Counted from the first letter of the stretch, positions 1-9,805 are shown. The stretch is 64,000 nt of DNA from an uncultured Eubacteriales bacterium (GCA_900316745.1 ONEB01000011.1:70105-134104); one strand, 5' to 3'. Notes: generated from the sequence alone by a model not told the origin. Program-made: numbers and translations.

Positions 1-1
1 G

Positions 2-493
2 GATCTGCTGGTATTAAAGCGGAGAGATTTCCCAATGCATCCGTGCGAGATATCTAAATTGACAGAGGAGGTCGTACGGGGTATGGCTCCCGTGTTGGCG
101 GAACAAAAAATCGTCATAAAGGGAAGCGGCGAGCAGGGAGAGCGTTTAGTGGAAGCTGATCTGCTGAAAACACTTATCATGAATTTGATCGACAACGCCC
201 GTAAAGCAATGCCGGACGGCGGAGAGATCAGGGTGCGGCAGCAGCTGACTCCGAATGGGATTATTCTCACAGTCACGGATACAGGATATGGTATGGAGCC
301 GGAGGAACTGGAGAAGATCACAGAGGCGTTTTACCGCGTGGACAAATCCCGCTCACGCGCCCAGGGCGGGGTTGGACTGGGGCTTGCAATCTGCGCAGAA
401 ATCGCAGCTCTGCACCATGGGACGCTGCGCTTTGAGAGCAGACCCGGAGCAGGCACCAAGGTCACATTGACGACAGGAGGCGAGATGACTTGA
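2..493 (+). CDS. Sensor histidine kinase, C-terminal ATPase part (truncated by window edge)
   Basis: The reading frame is open from base 2, so the start and the phosphoacceptor His region lie outside the window. What remains is a HATPase_c domain: N box with NLIDNARKAM, G1 box DTGYGM, and G2 box GVGLGLAIC. Such kinases phosphorylate themselves with ATP at the membrane and pass phosphate to a response regulator. The stop overlaps the next start by four bases (TTGA), so both are probably translated together. The response regulator is presumably upstream. The signal sensed cannot be told. Confidence 0.9.
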   Translation, partial: DLLVLKRRDFPMHPCEISKLTEEVVRGMAPVLAEQKIVIKGSGEQGERLVEADLLKTLIMNLIDNARKAMPDGGEIRVRQQLTPNGIILTVTDTGYGMEPEELEKITEAFYRVDKSRSRAQGGVGLGLAICAEIAALHHGTLRFESRPGAGTKVTLTTGGEMT

Positions 494-1269
494 AACGGTT
501 AACAAAGCTCATCACCGTCTCACTTCTGGTTTTTGCAATGCTGCTGGTCGGACTGCTGCTGCCAACATTGGTGGAGCGGTTGGCAGGCGGGACCAATGGC
601 GCTTCGGAGACAGTTAGCGTTGAGCCTTTACGATTTGATGGCGGTAATGGTTCCGTTTTCGAGATTTTGCAGCATATGAACCAGGACAATGATATCAACG
701 GAAGCATCATCAGCACCCAGGAGCTTACAGAGGGATATCATTACAACACTGAAACCGCACGTGTTCATGCTAAAGAACTGATTGTCAATTATTTGAATGA
801 TTGCGGTCTCAAAGAATCAGCCAGTTATTACGAAGACTCATTTGACAGTTTTGACATCAATCAGGAAGCTGTGATGGTCGCAGCGGCAGATTATCCTGTA
901 CCGTGGAGCGCCATTATTTGGACGGTGGAGTGCTACAACGGGACGGAATTAATGCTGGTTTTTGACGATGCTTCTGGTTCGATGCTCGGCTGTTCGCTGC
1001 CGATATATGAGGGAATAACGGCCGAAACATTCACGAAATTTGAGAATCAGTATACAGAAACTTGCATCCGACAGTTTGCGCTTCAGCTGGGTGGAGAGGT
1101 GTCATGCGATATGAGCAGCGAACCGATGAATCATTTTTACCGAATTGTGGGTGCGGACGGCGATTCTGTCGGCATGGGTCTGATGTGGTATTGGTCGGAA
1201 AATGATGTTCCGGTTCTGGTGATTAGTAGTGAGATTTGGAGTGCTACCTACGACGCGGCAAAGAATTAG
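490..1269 (+). CDS. Membrane-anchored protein of unknown function, coupled to histidine kinase
   Basis: This 259-residue protein begins with a TTG codon overlapping the kinase stop. Residues 5-30 form one hydrophobic stretch (LITVSLLVFAMLLVGLLLP), a signal anchor or uncleaved signal peptide, followed by an extracytoplasmic region of about 230 residues rich in Asp, Glu, Tyr and Trp. No family motif is recognised. Position in the operon suggests that it senses, or responds to, the same signal as the kinase; that is inference. A 16-bp hairpin follows the stop. Base composition is lower in G+C than the genes beyond 10 kb. Confidence 0.75.
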   Translation: MKRLTKLITVSLLVFAMLLVGLLLPTLVERLAGGTNGASETVSVEPLRFDGGNGSVFEILQHMNQDNDINGSIISTQELTEGYHYNTETARVHAKELIVNYLNDCGLKESASYYEDSFDSFDINQEAVMVAAADYPVPWSAIIWTVECYNGTELMLVFDDASGSMLGCSLPIYEGITAETFTKFENQYTETCIRQFALQLGGEVSCDMSSEPMNHFYRIVGADGDSVGMGLMWYWSENDVPVLVISSEIWSATYDAAKN

Positions 1270-1295
1270 CCTGCTATTCTGTCATTCTTGAGAAC

Positions 1296-1340
1296 ATAGA
1301 GCAAAGGCAGCGGTCGGATCGAGTGCTGCCTTTGCTCTAT
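1296..1340 (+). terminator. Hairpin after the kinase operon
   Basis: A perfect 16-bp inverted repeat (1296-1311 with 1325-1340) with a 13-base loop lies 27 bases after the stop. No clear T-run follows, so it is either a weak terminator or an mRNA 3'-end stabiliser. Confidence 0.55.
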
Positions 1341-1439
1341 TCTGAGACATATTCAATCTTAGGTTCGTCATATAGCTCAGGCAATTTCGCCGAGAAAAGG
1401 TTCTCTCACCCTTCCTTTTGAGAAGCGCAAAGCTGCTAT

Positions 1440-2378
1440 TTATGGTTGCTCAATCGTCACAATGAATCCGTCCACATTGTTGCCGGAGATTGTATAGTTG
1501 CCGAAGGTCGGGACAACGAGGTGATCCTTTGGGCAAAAATAGAGCTCATAACTCTTACCCAGACAGCAAACGTGGAGATGCTCACTTGAAAATGGAAAAC
1601 TGCGCAGATACTCGATATATTCCTCCAAACATAGATTCTCTGTTTTCATCACATAGGCGTGCGGCAGACCGACATAGCGGAAGTGCCAGGATTCGTAATT
1701 GATGCCGGTGATGGCGCTTTTCTGCGGCGGATAGCGCTGGATGAAACCGTATTCCCAAGCGTGCTCGATTGCCCAAGAATAATCACCGTCGCCTGCAAAG
1801 CCGCCGCAGGTGTCGCTCTCCGGGTCGTATGTATCCAGATCAACGGCCAAGCCGGTGTGATGCTCGCTATGACCGGGTAGTGCCAAATAAGCGTCCGCGT
1901 GCGCTTGCCCTTGGGTGTTTACGGCATTTTGATAGAGCTGCACCTGGTAATCATAGCTGCGCCAACCGGCGACAATGATGACATCCGTTTTCCCACTCTC
2001 GGCTGCAAATGCGTCTAACCACGAATTCAGGGCTTTCATGGTGTCCTCACGAACACTGAGTGCAACATCCTTTACGAGATAGCTACCAGACTTGTAGTCG
2101 TAGACGCTGACCGTCTGCGGCAGGTTTGGGTCATAGCCGTAGTCCCGATTCACCAGAACCAATGACCCTTGCGTCAGGTCTTCGGCTTTTGCTTTCTTCC
2201 ATTCCCAACCCTCCGGCAGGGAACTATCTTTCTGTTCGATCCCGTCTGATTTCCTGCATTGCGAAATAGTCAATGTAAACAGCAGTACAAAGCAAAGCGC
2301 GATTCCCCCTAACGCCATTCTCTGCAGCCTCCGTTTCCGTCGCCTCATTTGCCGCCGCTTGATTTGCGATTCTATCAT
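1440..2378 (-). CDS. VanY-type D-alanyl-D-alanine carboxypeptidase (peptidase M15B)
   Basis: The 312-residue protein has a very basic N-terminus and one membrane segment (about residues 21-40), so the enzyme domain faces outside. The zinc peptidase signature is complete: GWRSY, then SEHHTGLAVD carrying His and Asp zinc ligands, then YESWH with the catalytic Glu and third ligand. Family members remove the terminal D-Ala from peptidoglycan stem peptides, which trims the wall and in van clusters lowers glycopeptide binding. An extra tail of about 60 residues follows the domain. No vanHAX, vanG or vanX-like ligase genes are present, so resistance is not implied. A good AAAGGGGG ribosome site precedes the ATG. 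Confidence 0.88.
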   Translation of the reverse strand: MIESQIKRRQMRRRKRRLQRMALGGIALCFVLLFTLTISQCRKSDGIEQKDSSLPEGWEWKKAKAEDLTQGSLVLVNRDYGYDPNLPQTVSVYDYKSGSYLVKDVALSVREDTMKALNSWLDAFAAESGKTDVIIVAGWRSYDYQVQLYQNAVNTQGQAHADAYLALPGHSEHHTGLAVDLDTYDPESDTCGGFAGDGDYSWAIEHAWEYGFIQRYPPQKSAITGINYESWHFRYVGLPHAYVMKTENLCLEEYIEYLRSFPFSSEHLHVCCLGKSYELYFCPKDHLVVPTFGNYTISGNNVDGFIVTIEQP

Positions 2379-2430
2379 AGCTTGTCCCCCTTTACGAGAA
2401 CAAGCTTACAAACAAAAAGCCTCCGGATTT

Positions 2431-2479
2431 ATGCAAAGTTGCATCATAATAGAATAAAATCAGTACAAGTAATATTCAA
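2431..2479 (-). promoter_or_regulatory. Putative promoter and palindromic operator of the vanY-like gene
   Basis: On the minus strand, TTGAAT (2474-2479) and TATTCT (2451-2456) are spaced by 17 bp. The perfect 14-bp palindrome ATGCAAAGTTGCAT (2431-2444) sits at the predicted transcription start, where a repressor would block initiation. The regulator is unknown. Confidence 0.5.
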
Positions 2480-2570
2480 CATTGAAGAAGAAAATCGATA
2501 TGAATAGGATGGGACGCCCACAGCGAGGCATATACAAACAATTAAAAATCTGCGAACTCCTTCAAATCCG

Positions 2571-2616
2571 AATCGGAGCAGCTGGTTATCAATATCAGCT
2601 GCTCCGATTTTTCGTT
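2571..2616 (+). terminator. Orphan rho-independent terminator
   Basis: A perfect 14-bp stem (AATCGGAGCAGCTG at 2571-2584 paired with 2596-2609) with an 11-base loop is followed by a T-rich tract (TTTTCGTTTTTTT). It would end plus-strand transcription, but no gene precedes it on that strand. Confidence 0.75.
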
Positions 2617-3108
2617 TTTTTCGAATCCAATCTGTGAAACGCTGACTGAAATGTTACTTTTCTATGAACGATAAAAAATGTTTCGTTTTGGTCGCCAAAA
2701 ACGTGCGGTAGAGGGGTGAGAGGCACAGACCTCCTGCACCTTTTCAACCGCATATGCATTCACTGAGACTTCAATCTTGGTATGAGCTACTGCGCCTGCC
2801 GCACGCCACGACGTCTGAAAAGATCGAGCGATCCATGCCGGGCCAAATGCAGAGATTGCTTCCTGCACAGCCATGACAGCCAAGAGGACAATGGTACTCC
2901 CGTCCAGCCACAGACATCGCAATGGGGGCGGCTCGGTCAGAACGACGGGCGTTGGGGACAAATAACACATAAACGACGAATCGGAAAATCAACAAAATTT
3001 TGTCTCGCTGATTGGTTTTTGCGTTCTCGCAATTCTTACCTTTTTTGCAAAATCTACGCATAACATATATAGAGCGCAAGAGCATGCACCGCTCCTGTGT
3101 ACAAGCAC

Positions 3109-3155
3109 AAGCCCGGAATCGGCTCCTGAATTCAGGATCTGATTTCGGGCTTTTT
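3109..3155 (+). terminator. Terminator upstream of parM (possible leader or small RNA)
   Basis: A stepped stem pairs AAGCCCG with CGGGCTT and AATC with GATT around an inner perfect CCTGAATTCAGG palindrome, followed by TTTTT. Upstream, TTGCAA (3045-3050) and TATAGA (3068-3073) are 17 bp apart, so a transcript of about 77 nt could start near 3079 and end here, 130 bp before parM. Confidence 0.65.
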
Positions 3156-3286
3156 GCGCTTATTGATAACTGCCCCCACTTTTTGTGATTCCGGGGACGA
3201 AAGGAGACGGATGCCATGACATAGCAATCACACACAACCGCAGAAATTGAAATCGAAAAACAAGAACTACAGGAGGAATTATTACA

Positions 3287-4210
3287 GTGAAAGATTTCAA
3301 CGGAATCAAAATCATTGGCGTCGACCACGGCTACGGGAATATCAAAACAGCAAACCATTGTTTCCCCGCAGGCGTGGCCGCGCACGACACGGAGCCCCTC
3401 TTTACCAAGGACCTTCTGGTATTTGAGGGGCGCTACTATCTCATCGGAGAAGGTCACAAGGAATTCCTGCCGGAGAAAATGCAGGACGAGGATTATTACA
3501 TTCTCACCCTCGCCGCCATTGCCATGGAGCTTCACGACGCCGGTCTCACGGAGGCGGACGTACACATCACCGCGGGGCTGCCCCTTAACTGGGTCAGCGG
3601 TCAGAAGGAACAGTTTAAGGCATATCTGCTGAAAAACAAGGAAGCGCACTTCGTGTTCAAGAAGGTGGAGTATCACATCCGCATCGTCGGCGCCGACGTC
3701 TTTCCGCAGGGGTTCTCCGCTGTGGCAGATCGGCTGGGTTCGTTCAAGGGCGTGACGCTGCTGGCAGACATCGGCAACGGCACAATGAATCTGCTCTATC
3801 TCCGCAACGGCAAGCCGGATTCCCTCGCCATGTTCACGGAGAAGTTCGGCACACAGCAGTGCGTGCAGGCGATTCGAGCAGCTATGATGGATCGCTTCCA
3901 AACTGTGATTGATGACTTCACCATCCAGGAGGTGCTGCAAACCGGAGCAGCGGATATTCACAAGGACTATCTGGCTCTGATGCGCAGCGTGGCAGAGCAG
4001 TACGTTGCGCAGATCTTCCAGCGCCTGCGGGAGCATGAGTACAACCCGGCGCTGATGCAGCTCTATGTGGTTGGAGGCGGCGGATGCCTCATCCGCAACT
4101 TCGGGAAGTATGACCGACGCCGTGTCACGATCCTCGATGACATCTGCGCCACAGCGAAGGGGTTTGAGTATCTCGCCGAACGGTATCTGAAGAAAGGGGT
4201 GAAACTGTGA
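3287..4210 (+). CDS. parM: ParM/StbA-family actin-like plasmid segregation ATPase
   Basis: A GTG start is preceded by AGGAGG at 3271-3276. The 307-residue protein has the actin-fold ATPase signatures: GVDHGYGN near the N-terminus (phosphate 1), ADIGNGTMN around residue 165 (phosphate 2), and VVGGGGCL near residue 265 (adenosine). ParM-type proteins polymerise with ATP into filaments that push sister plasmids apart. The following gene overlaps by four bases (GTGA) and has the size of a ParR adaptor, as in type II partition systems. Its presence suggests that the element has a replicating, extrachromosomal phase. Confidence 0.82.
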   Translation: MKDFNGIKIIGVDHGYGNIKTANHCFPAGVAAHDTEPLFTKDLLVFEGRYYLIGEGHKEFLPEKMQDEDYYILTLAAIAMELHDAGLTEADVHITAGLPLNWVSGQKEQFKAYLLKNKEAHFVFKKVEYHIRIVGADVFPQGFSAVADRLGSFKGVTLLADIGNGTMNLLYLRNGKPDSLAMFTEKFGTQQCVQAIRAAMMDRFQTVIDDFTIQEVLQTGAADIHKDYLALMRSVAEQYVAQIFQRLREHEYNPALMQLYVVGGGGCLIRNFGKYDRRRVTILDDICATAKGFEYLAERYLKKGVKL

Positions 4211-4500
4211 GCATCCGCTACCAGAAGCTACGGTACAATCTGGATAAGGAACGTGACCGGGAAGCGTGGGACATTCTGCATAGCGTTCCCGGTTCCCGGA
4301 ACGCATATATCCTCGACGCTGTGTGTGCGTATGCCAAGCAGTTGACGCAGGAGGAGGCATGTGCCGCGTTCCAACAGCAGATCCTCGGCGTGATTCGGGC
4401 AGGGCTCTCTTCTCAGCCGGTAAATCCGCAGCCACAGGCCGTTACGCCTGTTAACGAGGACGACACGGTGTTGGATAATTTCCTTGAAAGCGCCTTCTGA
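4207..4500 (+). CDS. ParR-like small partner of ParM
   Basis: This 97-residue protein starts with GTG inside the parM stop. The N-terminal half (residues 1-60) is charged and predicted helical, with a segment resembling the RNAYILDAV helix of ribbon-helix-helix plasmid proteins; the C-terminal third is Pro/Gln-rich and ends with a short acidic-hydrophobic tail (DNFLESAF) that could contact ParM. Function is assigned mainly from size and overlap with parM: a centromere-binding adaptor that links DNA to ParM filaments. Repeated GTAC motifs lie just downstream (4653-4712) and could be its binding sites. Confidence 0.6.
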   Translation: MSIRYQKLRYNLDKERDREAWDILHSVPGSRNAYILDAVCAYAKQLTQEEACAAFQQQILGVIRAGLSSQPVNPQPQAVTPVNEDDTVLDNFLESAF

Positions 4501-4647
4501 CCGTCAAATGCCAAGAAAACTGACTGGCATTTGTCCGTCAGATTCCGTCCAAATTGGAACCGGAGAAAACCGCTCACGAAAGCAGTACCGTCAATTCGGT
4601 GTGGAAATGGTACCACACAACGCACGGAAAAATGAAAATGAATCGAA

Positions 4648-4851
4648 AATAAGCCGTACGTCCGTACCGTTGTACGAGATCGTTTTCCCGTACAGCGTAC
4701 AGAACGTACGGCCTATTTCATGTTCAGATCTCAGCGGAGAATACCTGTTCCAATGGGCTCTGGAACGGTGTCTGTCACCGTAGCAAGCAGGGAACTTGTA
4801 TGGCAAGTTCCCGCCTGCCGCCGAGGGGGTCGGCGGCATTTCAATGGGCTC
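4648..4851 (+). other. Candidate oriT and/or centromere: nested inverted repeats upstream of mobC
   Basis: A 14-bp inverted repeat with one mismatch (4648-4661 and 4704-4717) encloses a cluster with six GTAC cores. It is followed by four consecutive hairpins: 4747-4752/4761-4766, 4766-4770/4776-4780, GGGAACTTG 4790-4798/4804-4812, and TGCCGCCGA 4816-4824/4830-4838. The 10-mer CAATGGGCTC occurs twice (4751-4760 and 4842-4851). Transfer origins usually sit directly upstream of the relaxosome genes, as this region does. The nick site cannot be located by eye. Confidence 0.55.
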
Positions 4852-4880
4852 CGCCCCCTGACCCCCGGAAAGGAGGATGT

Positions 4881-5159
4881 ATGGAATCCAGAACCACCAG
4901 TATCTACACCCGCGTGACGCCGCAGGAGAAGCAGAAGATTGCCCGCACCGCAAAACGGTGCGGGCTTTCTCTTTCGGAGTACATCCGTCAGCGCTGTCTC
5001 AGCTACGCGCCGCGGGAGCTGCCGTCGGAGGATCTCTACTGGCTCTGTGAGTATCTGCGGGACTGTCAGGCAAACGGAACGGAGCAGGACGCGGAGTTCA
5101 CTCGCGGCATGCTGAATCAGATTCGGGAACTGCTGATCCTGCCGGGGAGGGATGCGTAA
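4881..5159 (+). CDS. MobC-like relaxosome accessory protein
   Basis: The ATG at 4881 follows AGGAGG at 4871-4876. The 92-residue product begins with a beta-strand and helix pattern typical of ribbon-helix-helix mobilization proteins (SIYTRVTPQEKQKI, then GLSLSEYIRQRC), fitting plasmid MobC/MbeC-type proteins that bind oriT and help the relaxase to open the strands. Its stop overlaps the relaxase start by one base (TAATG), so the two are made together. Confidence 0.75.
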   Translation: MESRTTSIYTRVTPQEKQKIARTAKRCGLSLSEYIRQRCLSYAPRELPSEDLYWLCEYLRDCQANGTEQDAEFTRGMLNQIRELLILPGRDA

Positions 5160-6538
5160 TGGCGACCACAGGCTTCTGGCCGGTCAAGGGATCATTGAAG
5201 GCCGTCATCCAGTACGCCGACAACCCGGACAAGACCACGAACCGAAAGTTCCTCGACCGGGATCTGGCAGACGCGATCCAATACGTGGAGAACGACGCCA
5301 AAACGGACGAAAAGCTCTTCGTCTCCGCAATCAACTGCGATCCGGAGACCGCCTATGAGGACATGACCGCCACCAAGGCGCGCTTCGGAAAGCATGGCGG
5401 CAACGTCGCCTACCACGGCTACCAGAGCTTCCGCCCCGGCGAGGTCACGCCGGAAGAATGCCACCGCATCGGCGTTCGGACTGCAAGGGAGATGTGGGGC
5501 GATCAGTATGAGATCGTCGTCACGACGCACCTCAACACCGATTCCCTGCACAACCACTTCATCATCAATTCTGTCTCGTTTAAGACCGGACGGAAGTACG
5601 AAAACCACATCCGCGATCACATCCGGCTGCGGGAGATCTCCGACCACATCTGCCGGGAGCACGCGCTCTCCGTGCTGGAGGGCGCGTCCTTTTACGGTGG
5701 CGAAAAGAGCGCCTACTGGGCGCGGAAGAGCGGACAGCCGACGCATCGGGACATCCTGAAGGCCGATGTGGAGTATGCGTTGGAGTACTCCGACACCTGG
5801 CGGCGCTTCTGGGATCACCTGAGAACCAAGGGCTACGAGATCGACTACGAGCGCCGGTCGCTGAAAGCACCGAGCTGGGGCCGCGCTGTCCGTCTGGATC
5901 GGCTGGGTTACCCGGATGACGTGATCGAGGCGCGGTTAAAGCCGCACCGTGAGAACATCCGATTCTTTCACATTGCCAACGCCCATCTGCCGTACCGCCC
6001 CAAGCGTTTCCCACTGCTGGAGCTGGAGCAGCAGATCGCGCATACGATGCACCCCGCCCACAGTGCCGGGGAGGTCTGGGTGACCTTGCTGTTCTTCCTG
6101 ATCACGCGCGTTGCCGGTCTGACCGGTCCGGAGGCGGAGCAGGCGCGCTGCCGTCCGCTCTCGCCGGAAATGCGCATGGAGGCGGCAAAGCTCGACCGGT
6201 ACGATCAGCAGGTGCGCCTGTTGTCGAAAAACGAAATCGAGACGGACATTCAGCTTCGGGCCTTCATCGGCGAAACGCAGCAGCAGATAACCGCCCTTGA
6301 AGCGCAGCGGCAGGGCGTCCGCAACAAGCTCCGCAGGGCATCTGATCCGGAAGAACGAGAGAAGCTCAAGCAGCAAAGCAGCGCTATCACAGAGCAGCTG
6401 AAACCGCTCCGGAAAGATCTGAAAACCGCAAGGGACATCGAGGCGCAGATCCCGGCCATGCAGCAGACCCTCGAGACTGAGCGGAAGATGGAAACCCAAG
6501 CGCTTCAGCGGGAACGAAACCGCAGTCGGGAGCGCTGA
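5159..6538 (+). CDS. MobP-type relaxase/mobilization nuclease
   Basis: The 459-residue protein has the relaxase domain in its first ~230 residues. The metal-binding three-histidine motif is visible as THLNTDSLHNH (His124, His131, His133), and a YHGYQSF segment lies at 85-91. Tyrosines near the N-terminus (such as Tyr19) are candidates for the nicking residue; the choice is uncertain. Relaxases cut one strand at oriT, stay bound to the 5' end and lead it through a helper conjugation channel. The C-terminal part (about 350-459) is a long Glu/Gln/Arg-rich coiled coil. Confidence 0.88.
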   Translation: MATTGFWPVKGSLKAVIQYADNPDKTTNRKFLDRDLADAIQYVENDAKTDEKLFVSAINCDPETAYEDMTATKARFGKHGGNVAYHGYQSFRPGEVTPEECHRIGVRTAREMWGDQYEIVVTTHLNTDSLHNHFIINSVSFKTGRKYENHIRDHIRLREISDHICREHALSVLEGASFYGGEKSAYWARKSGQPTHRDILKADVEYALEYSDTWRRFWDHLRTKGYEIDYERRSLKAPSWGRAVRLDRLGYPDDVIEARLKPHRENIRFFHIANAHLPYRPKRFPLLELEQQIAHTMHPAHSAGEVWVTLLFFLITRVAGLTGPEAEQARCRPLSPEMRMEAAKLDRYDQQVRLLSKNEIETDIQLRAFIGETQQQITALEAQRQGVRNKLRRASDPEEREKLKQQSSAITEQLKPLRKDLKTARDIEAQIPAMQQTLETERKMETQALQRERNRSRER

Positions 6539-6579
6539 AAAACATGTTAATGAGAACAAAATGAAAAAGGAGAAACACC

Positions 6580-7425
6580 ATGCAAGCAATCTACATTCCC
6601 ATTCAAAGCCTGCATCCCTTTGCGGGGCATCCCTATAAGGTGCAGGACAACGACGAAATGAATCGCCTCATCGAGAGCATTCAGGAGCAGGGCGTTCTCA
6701 CGCCGCTGATCATCCGCCCATTGGAGGACACTGCAGCGGAGTACGAAGTCATTTCCGGCCACCGGAGGCTCCGGGCAGCACAGAAGGCAGGGCTCAGAGA
6801 AGTCCCTGCCTTTATTCATGCCGTGGACCGCGATGAGGCCGCCATCCAGCTGGTGGACAGCAACCTCCATCGGGAGCAAATCCTTCCGAGCGAGAAAGCG
6901 TTTGCCTACAAAATGAAGCTGGAAGCCATGAACCGGCAGGGGCAACGCACCTTTTCCCAAGTTGGGAAAAGGTTGAACAGCTATGAGGAAATGGCGGAGC
7001 AGACCGGTGACAGCCGAAACCAAATCCACCGCTACATCCGCCTGACCCATCTGCTGCCCGGTCTGCTGGATTTAGTGGACGAGGGTCGCATCGCCTTCAC
7101 CGTCGGCGTGGAACTGTCCTATCTATCGAACGAAGAGCAGCGTGCAGTTCTCGAAGCCATTGAACTCTACGACTGCACGCCGTCCTATTCGCAGGCCTGC
7201 CGGATGCACCGTGACAGCGAAATGATGTATGCCGCTGACACACGAAAGCGCATTCTGTCAGTCATGGCAGAAGAAAAGCCAAACCAGCGGGAAAAAGTCA
7301 GCTTTCAGTATGCTGATCTCAAGAAATACTTCCCTTCAAGCTATACGCCAAAGCAGATTTCCGATGCAATCCTGCGCTTGGTGGAAGCCGACTATCGCCG
7401 GAGGAAGGATCGAGATGCAAGATAA
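6580..7425 (+). CDS. ParB-like DNA-binding protein
   Basis: A 281-residue ParB/Noc-type protein. The N-terminal ParB domain carries SGHRRLRAA (GHRR box, CTP-dependent clamp motif) and NLHREQI (about residue 90), followed by a helix-turn-helix region (EEMAEQTGDSRNQIHRYIRLTHL). In these elements the protein may act in partition or as a regulator. No ParA ATPase accompanies it, and the element already has a ParM system, so its role is unclear. The ATG at 6580 follows AAAGGAGAA. Confidence 0.85.
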   Translation: MQAIYIPIQSLHPFAGHPYKVQDNDEMNRLIESIQEQGVLTPLIIRPLEDTAAEYEVISGHRRLRAAQKAGLREVPAFIHAVDRDEAAIQLVDSNLHREQILPSEKAFAYKMKLEAMNRQGQRTFSQVGKRLNSYEEMAEQTGDSRNQIHRYIRLTHLLPGLLDLVDEGRIAFTVGVELSYLSNEEQRAVLEAIELYDCTPSYSQACRMHRDSEMMYAADTRKRILSVMAEEKPNQREKVSFQYADLKKYFPSSYTPKQISDAILRLVEADYRRRKDRDAR

Positions 7426-7582
7426 CATGAACATGGCCGCTTATGTGGAAGTTCCCGAATCCGACCAGTTTTCTGTTGAAGATGGCCACACCGTCTACGA
7501 TGTGAGAACTTTCTACTGCGATAAAGGCAGGCAAAGCATGCTGGAGCAGATCATGCTGCTCCTAAAAACGCAAATTACCTGA
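7415..7582 (+). CDS. TnpW-like small element protein
   Basis: A 55-residue protein starting 11 bases inside the end of the parB-like gene. The core (DGHTVYDVRTFYCDKGRQS, then LEQIMLLLK) resembles the short TnpW-type proteins that precede serine recombinase genes in clostridial mobilizable elements: a beta-hairpin with TY-V and a terminal helix. Their function is unknown. The assignment rests on pattern and position only. Confidence 0.55.
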   Translation: MQDNMNMAAYVEVPESDQFSVEDGHTVYDVRTFYCDKGRQSMLEQIMLLLKTQIT

Positions 7583-7603
7583 CGGTACATTTGCACAATC
7601 CTG

Positions 7604-9353
<1,750 letters not shown>

Positions 9354-9364
9354 AGCGAAAGGGT

Positions 9365-9446
9365 GCAGTCCTCTTTCAAGAACTACACCCTTCCTCACAA
9401 GGAAAAGTATCCTTATGCCCTGAATCCGTTGAGATTTCGGGGTTTT
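9365..9446 (+). terminator. Hairpins after the recombinase; last one terminator-like
   Basis: An imperfect stem pairs AAGGGTGCAGT with AACTACACCCTT shortly after the stop. A second, CCCTGAA paired with TTTCGGGG around 9419-9441, is followed by TTTTT and would end plus-strand transcription before it runs against the tRNA operon. The right attachment site of the element probably lies in this stretch. Confidence 0.5.
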
Positions 9447-9477
9447 TCGCGTGCATATCTTTTTAGATCACACGCCA

Positions 9478-9551
9478 TGGAGGCGCCACCCGGATTTGAA
9501 CCGGGGGTCAAGGATTTGCAGTCCCATGCCTTACCACTTGGCTATGGCGCC
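9478..9551 (-). tRNA. tRNA-Cys (GCA)
   Basis: Reading the minus strand gives GGCGCCA at the 5' end pairing with TGGCGCC before T and encoded CCA; anticodon loop ACTGCAAAT holds GCA; the T loop has GGTTCAAATCC. Length is 74 nt. It is the last gene of the tRNA operon and the nearest gene to the mobile element. Confidence 0.95.
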
Positions 9552-9725
9552 GTCGTCGGGAGACGCTCGCTACACTTCTCTTTCCGCCGCCGGGCAAAGC
9601 CCATCGGCGAAAAGTTCCGTATCCGCTCCCGCCTCCCTCCTCTCAAATCCAAAACGATGTTTTGTATTTGTTTTAGGGTGCGGTACGTCTCGCTATATGA
9701 ATCCGTTCCTTGCGGAACAGAAAAA

Positions 9726-9801
9726 TGGAGCGGGCGACGAGGCTCGAACTCGCTACCTCCACCTTGGCAAGGTGGCGCTCTACCGGATGAGCTACGCCCG
9801 C
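9726..9801 (-). tRNA. tRNA-Gly (GCC)
   Basis: The minus strand folds as a 76-nt cloverleaf with acceptor GCGGGCG/CGCCCGC, anticodon loop TTGCCAA (GCC), T-arm GAGTTCGAGCCTC and encoded CCA. Confidence 0.95.
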
Positions 9802-9805
9802 ATAT

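Larger units (their letters stand above)
2480..3286. other. About 0.8 kb without a convincing gene; probable element boundary
   Basis: No frame here shows a recognisable domain or a good ribosome binding site with adequate length. The stretch holds two rho-independent terminators on the plus strand (2571-2616 and 3109-3155) with no evident gene in front of them, and a promoter-like pair just before the second. It lies between the vanY-like gene and the partition genes, so the left end of the mobilizable element probably lies here. No terminal repeat matching the right side was found by eye. Confidence 0.5.

Noticed and set aside
2..2378. A vancomycin-resistance operon
   Set aside because: Only a kinase fragment and a VanY-type enzyme are present; no ligase, dehydrogenase or VanX/VanT gene is seen, and VanY-type enzymes are common wall enzymes.
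2771..4435. 554-codon open frame on the minus strand
   Set aside because: It runs antisense through the parM-like and parR-like genes, has no known motif and no good ribosome site; the plus-strand genes carry clear ATPase motifs and overlapping starts.
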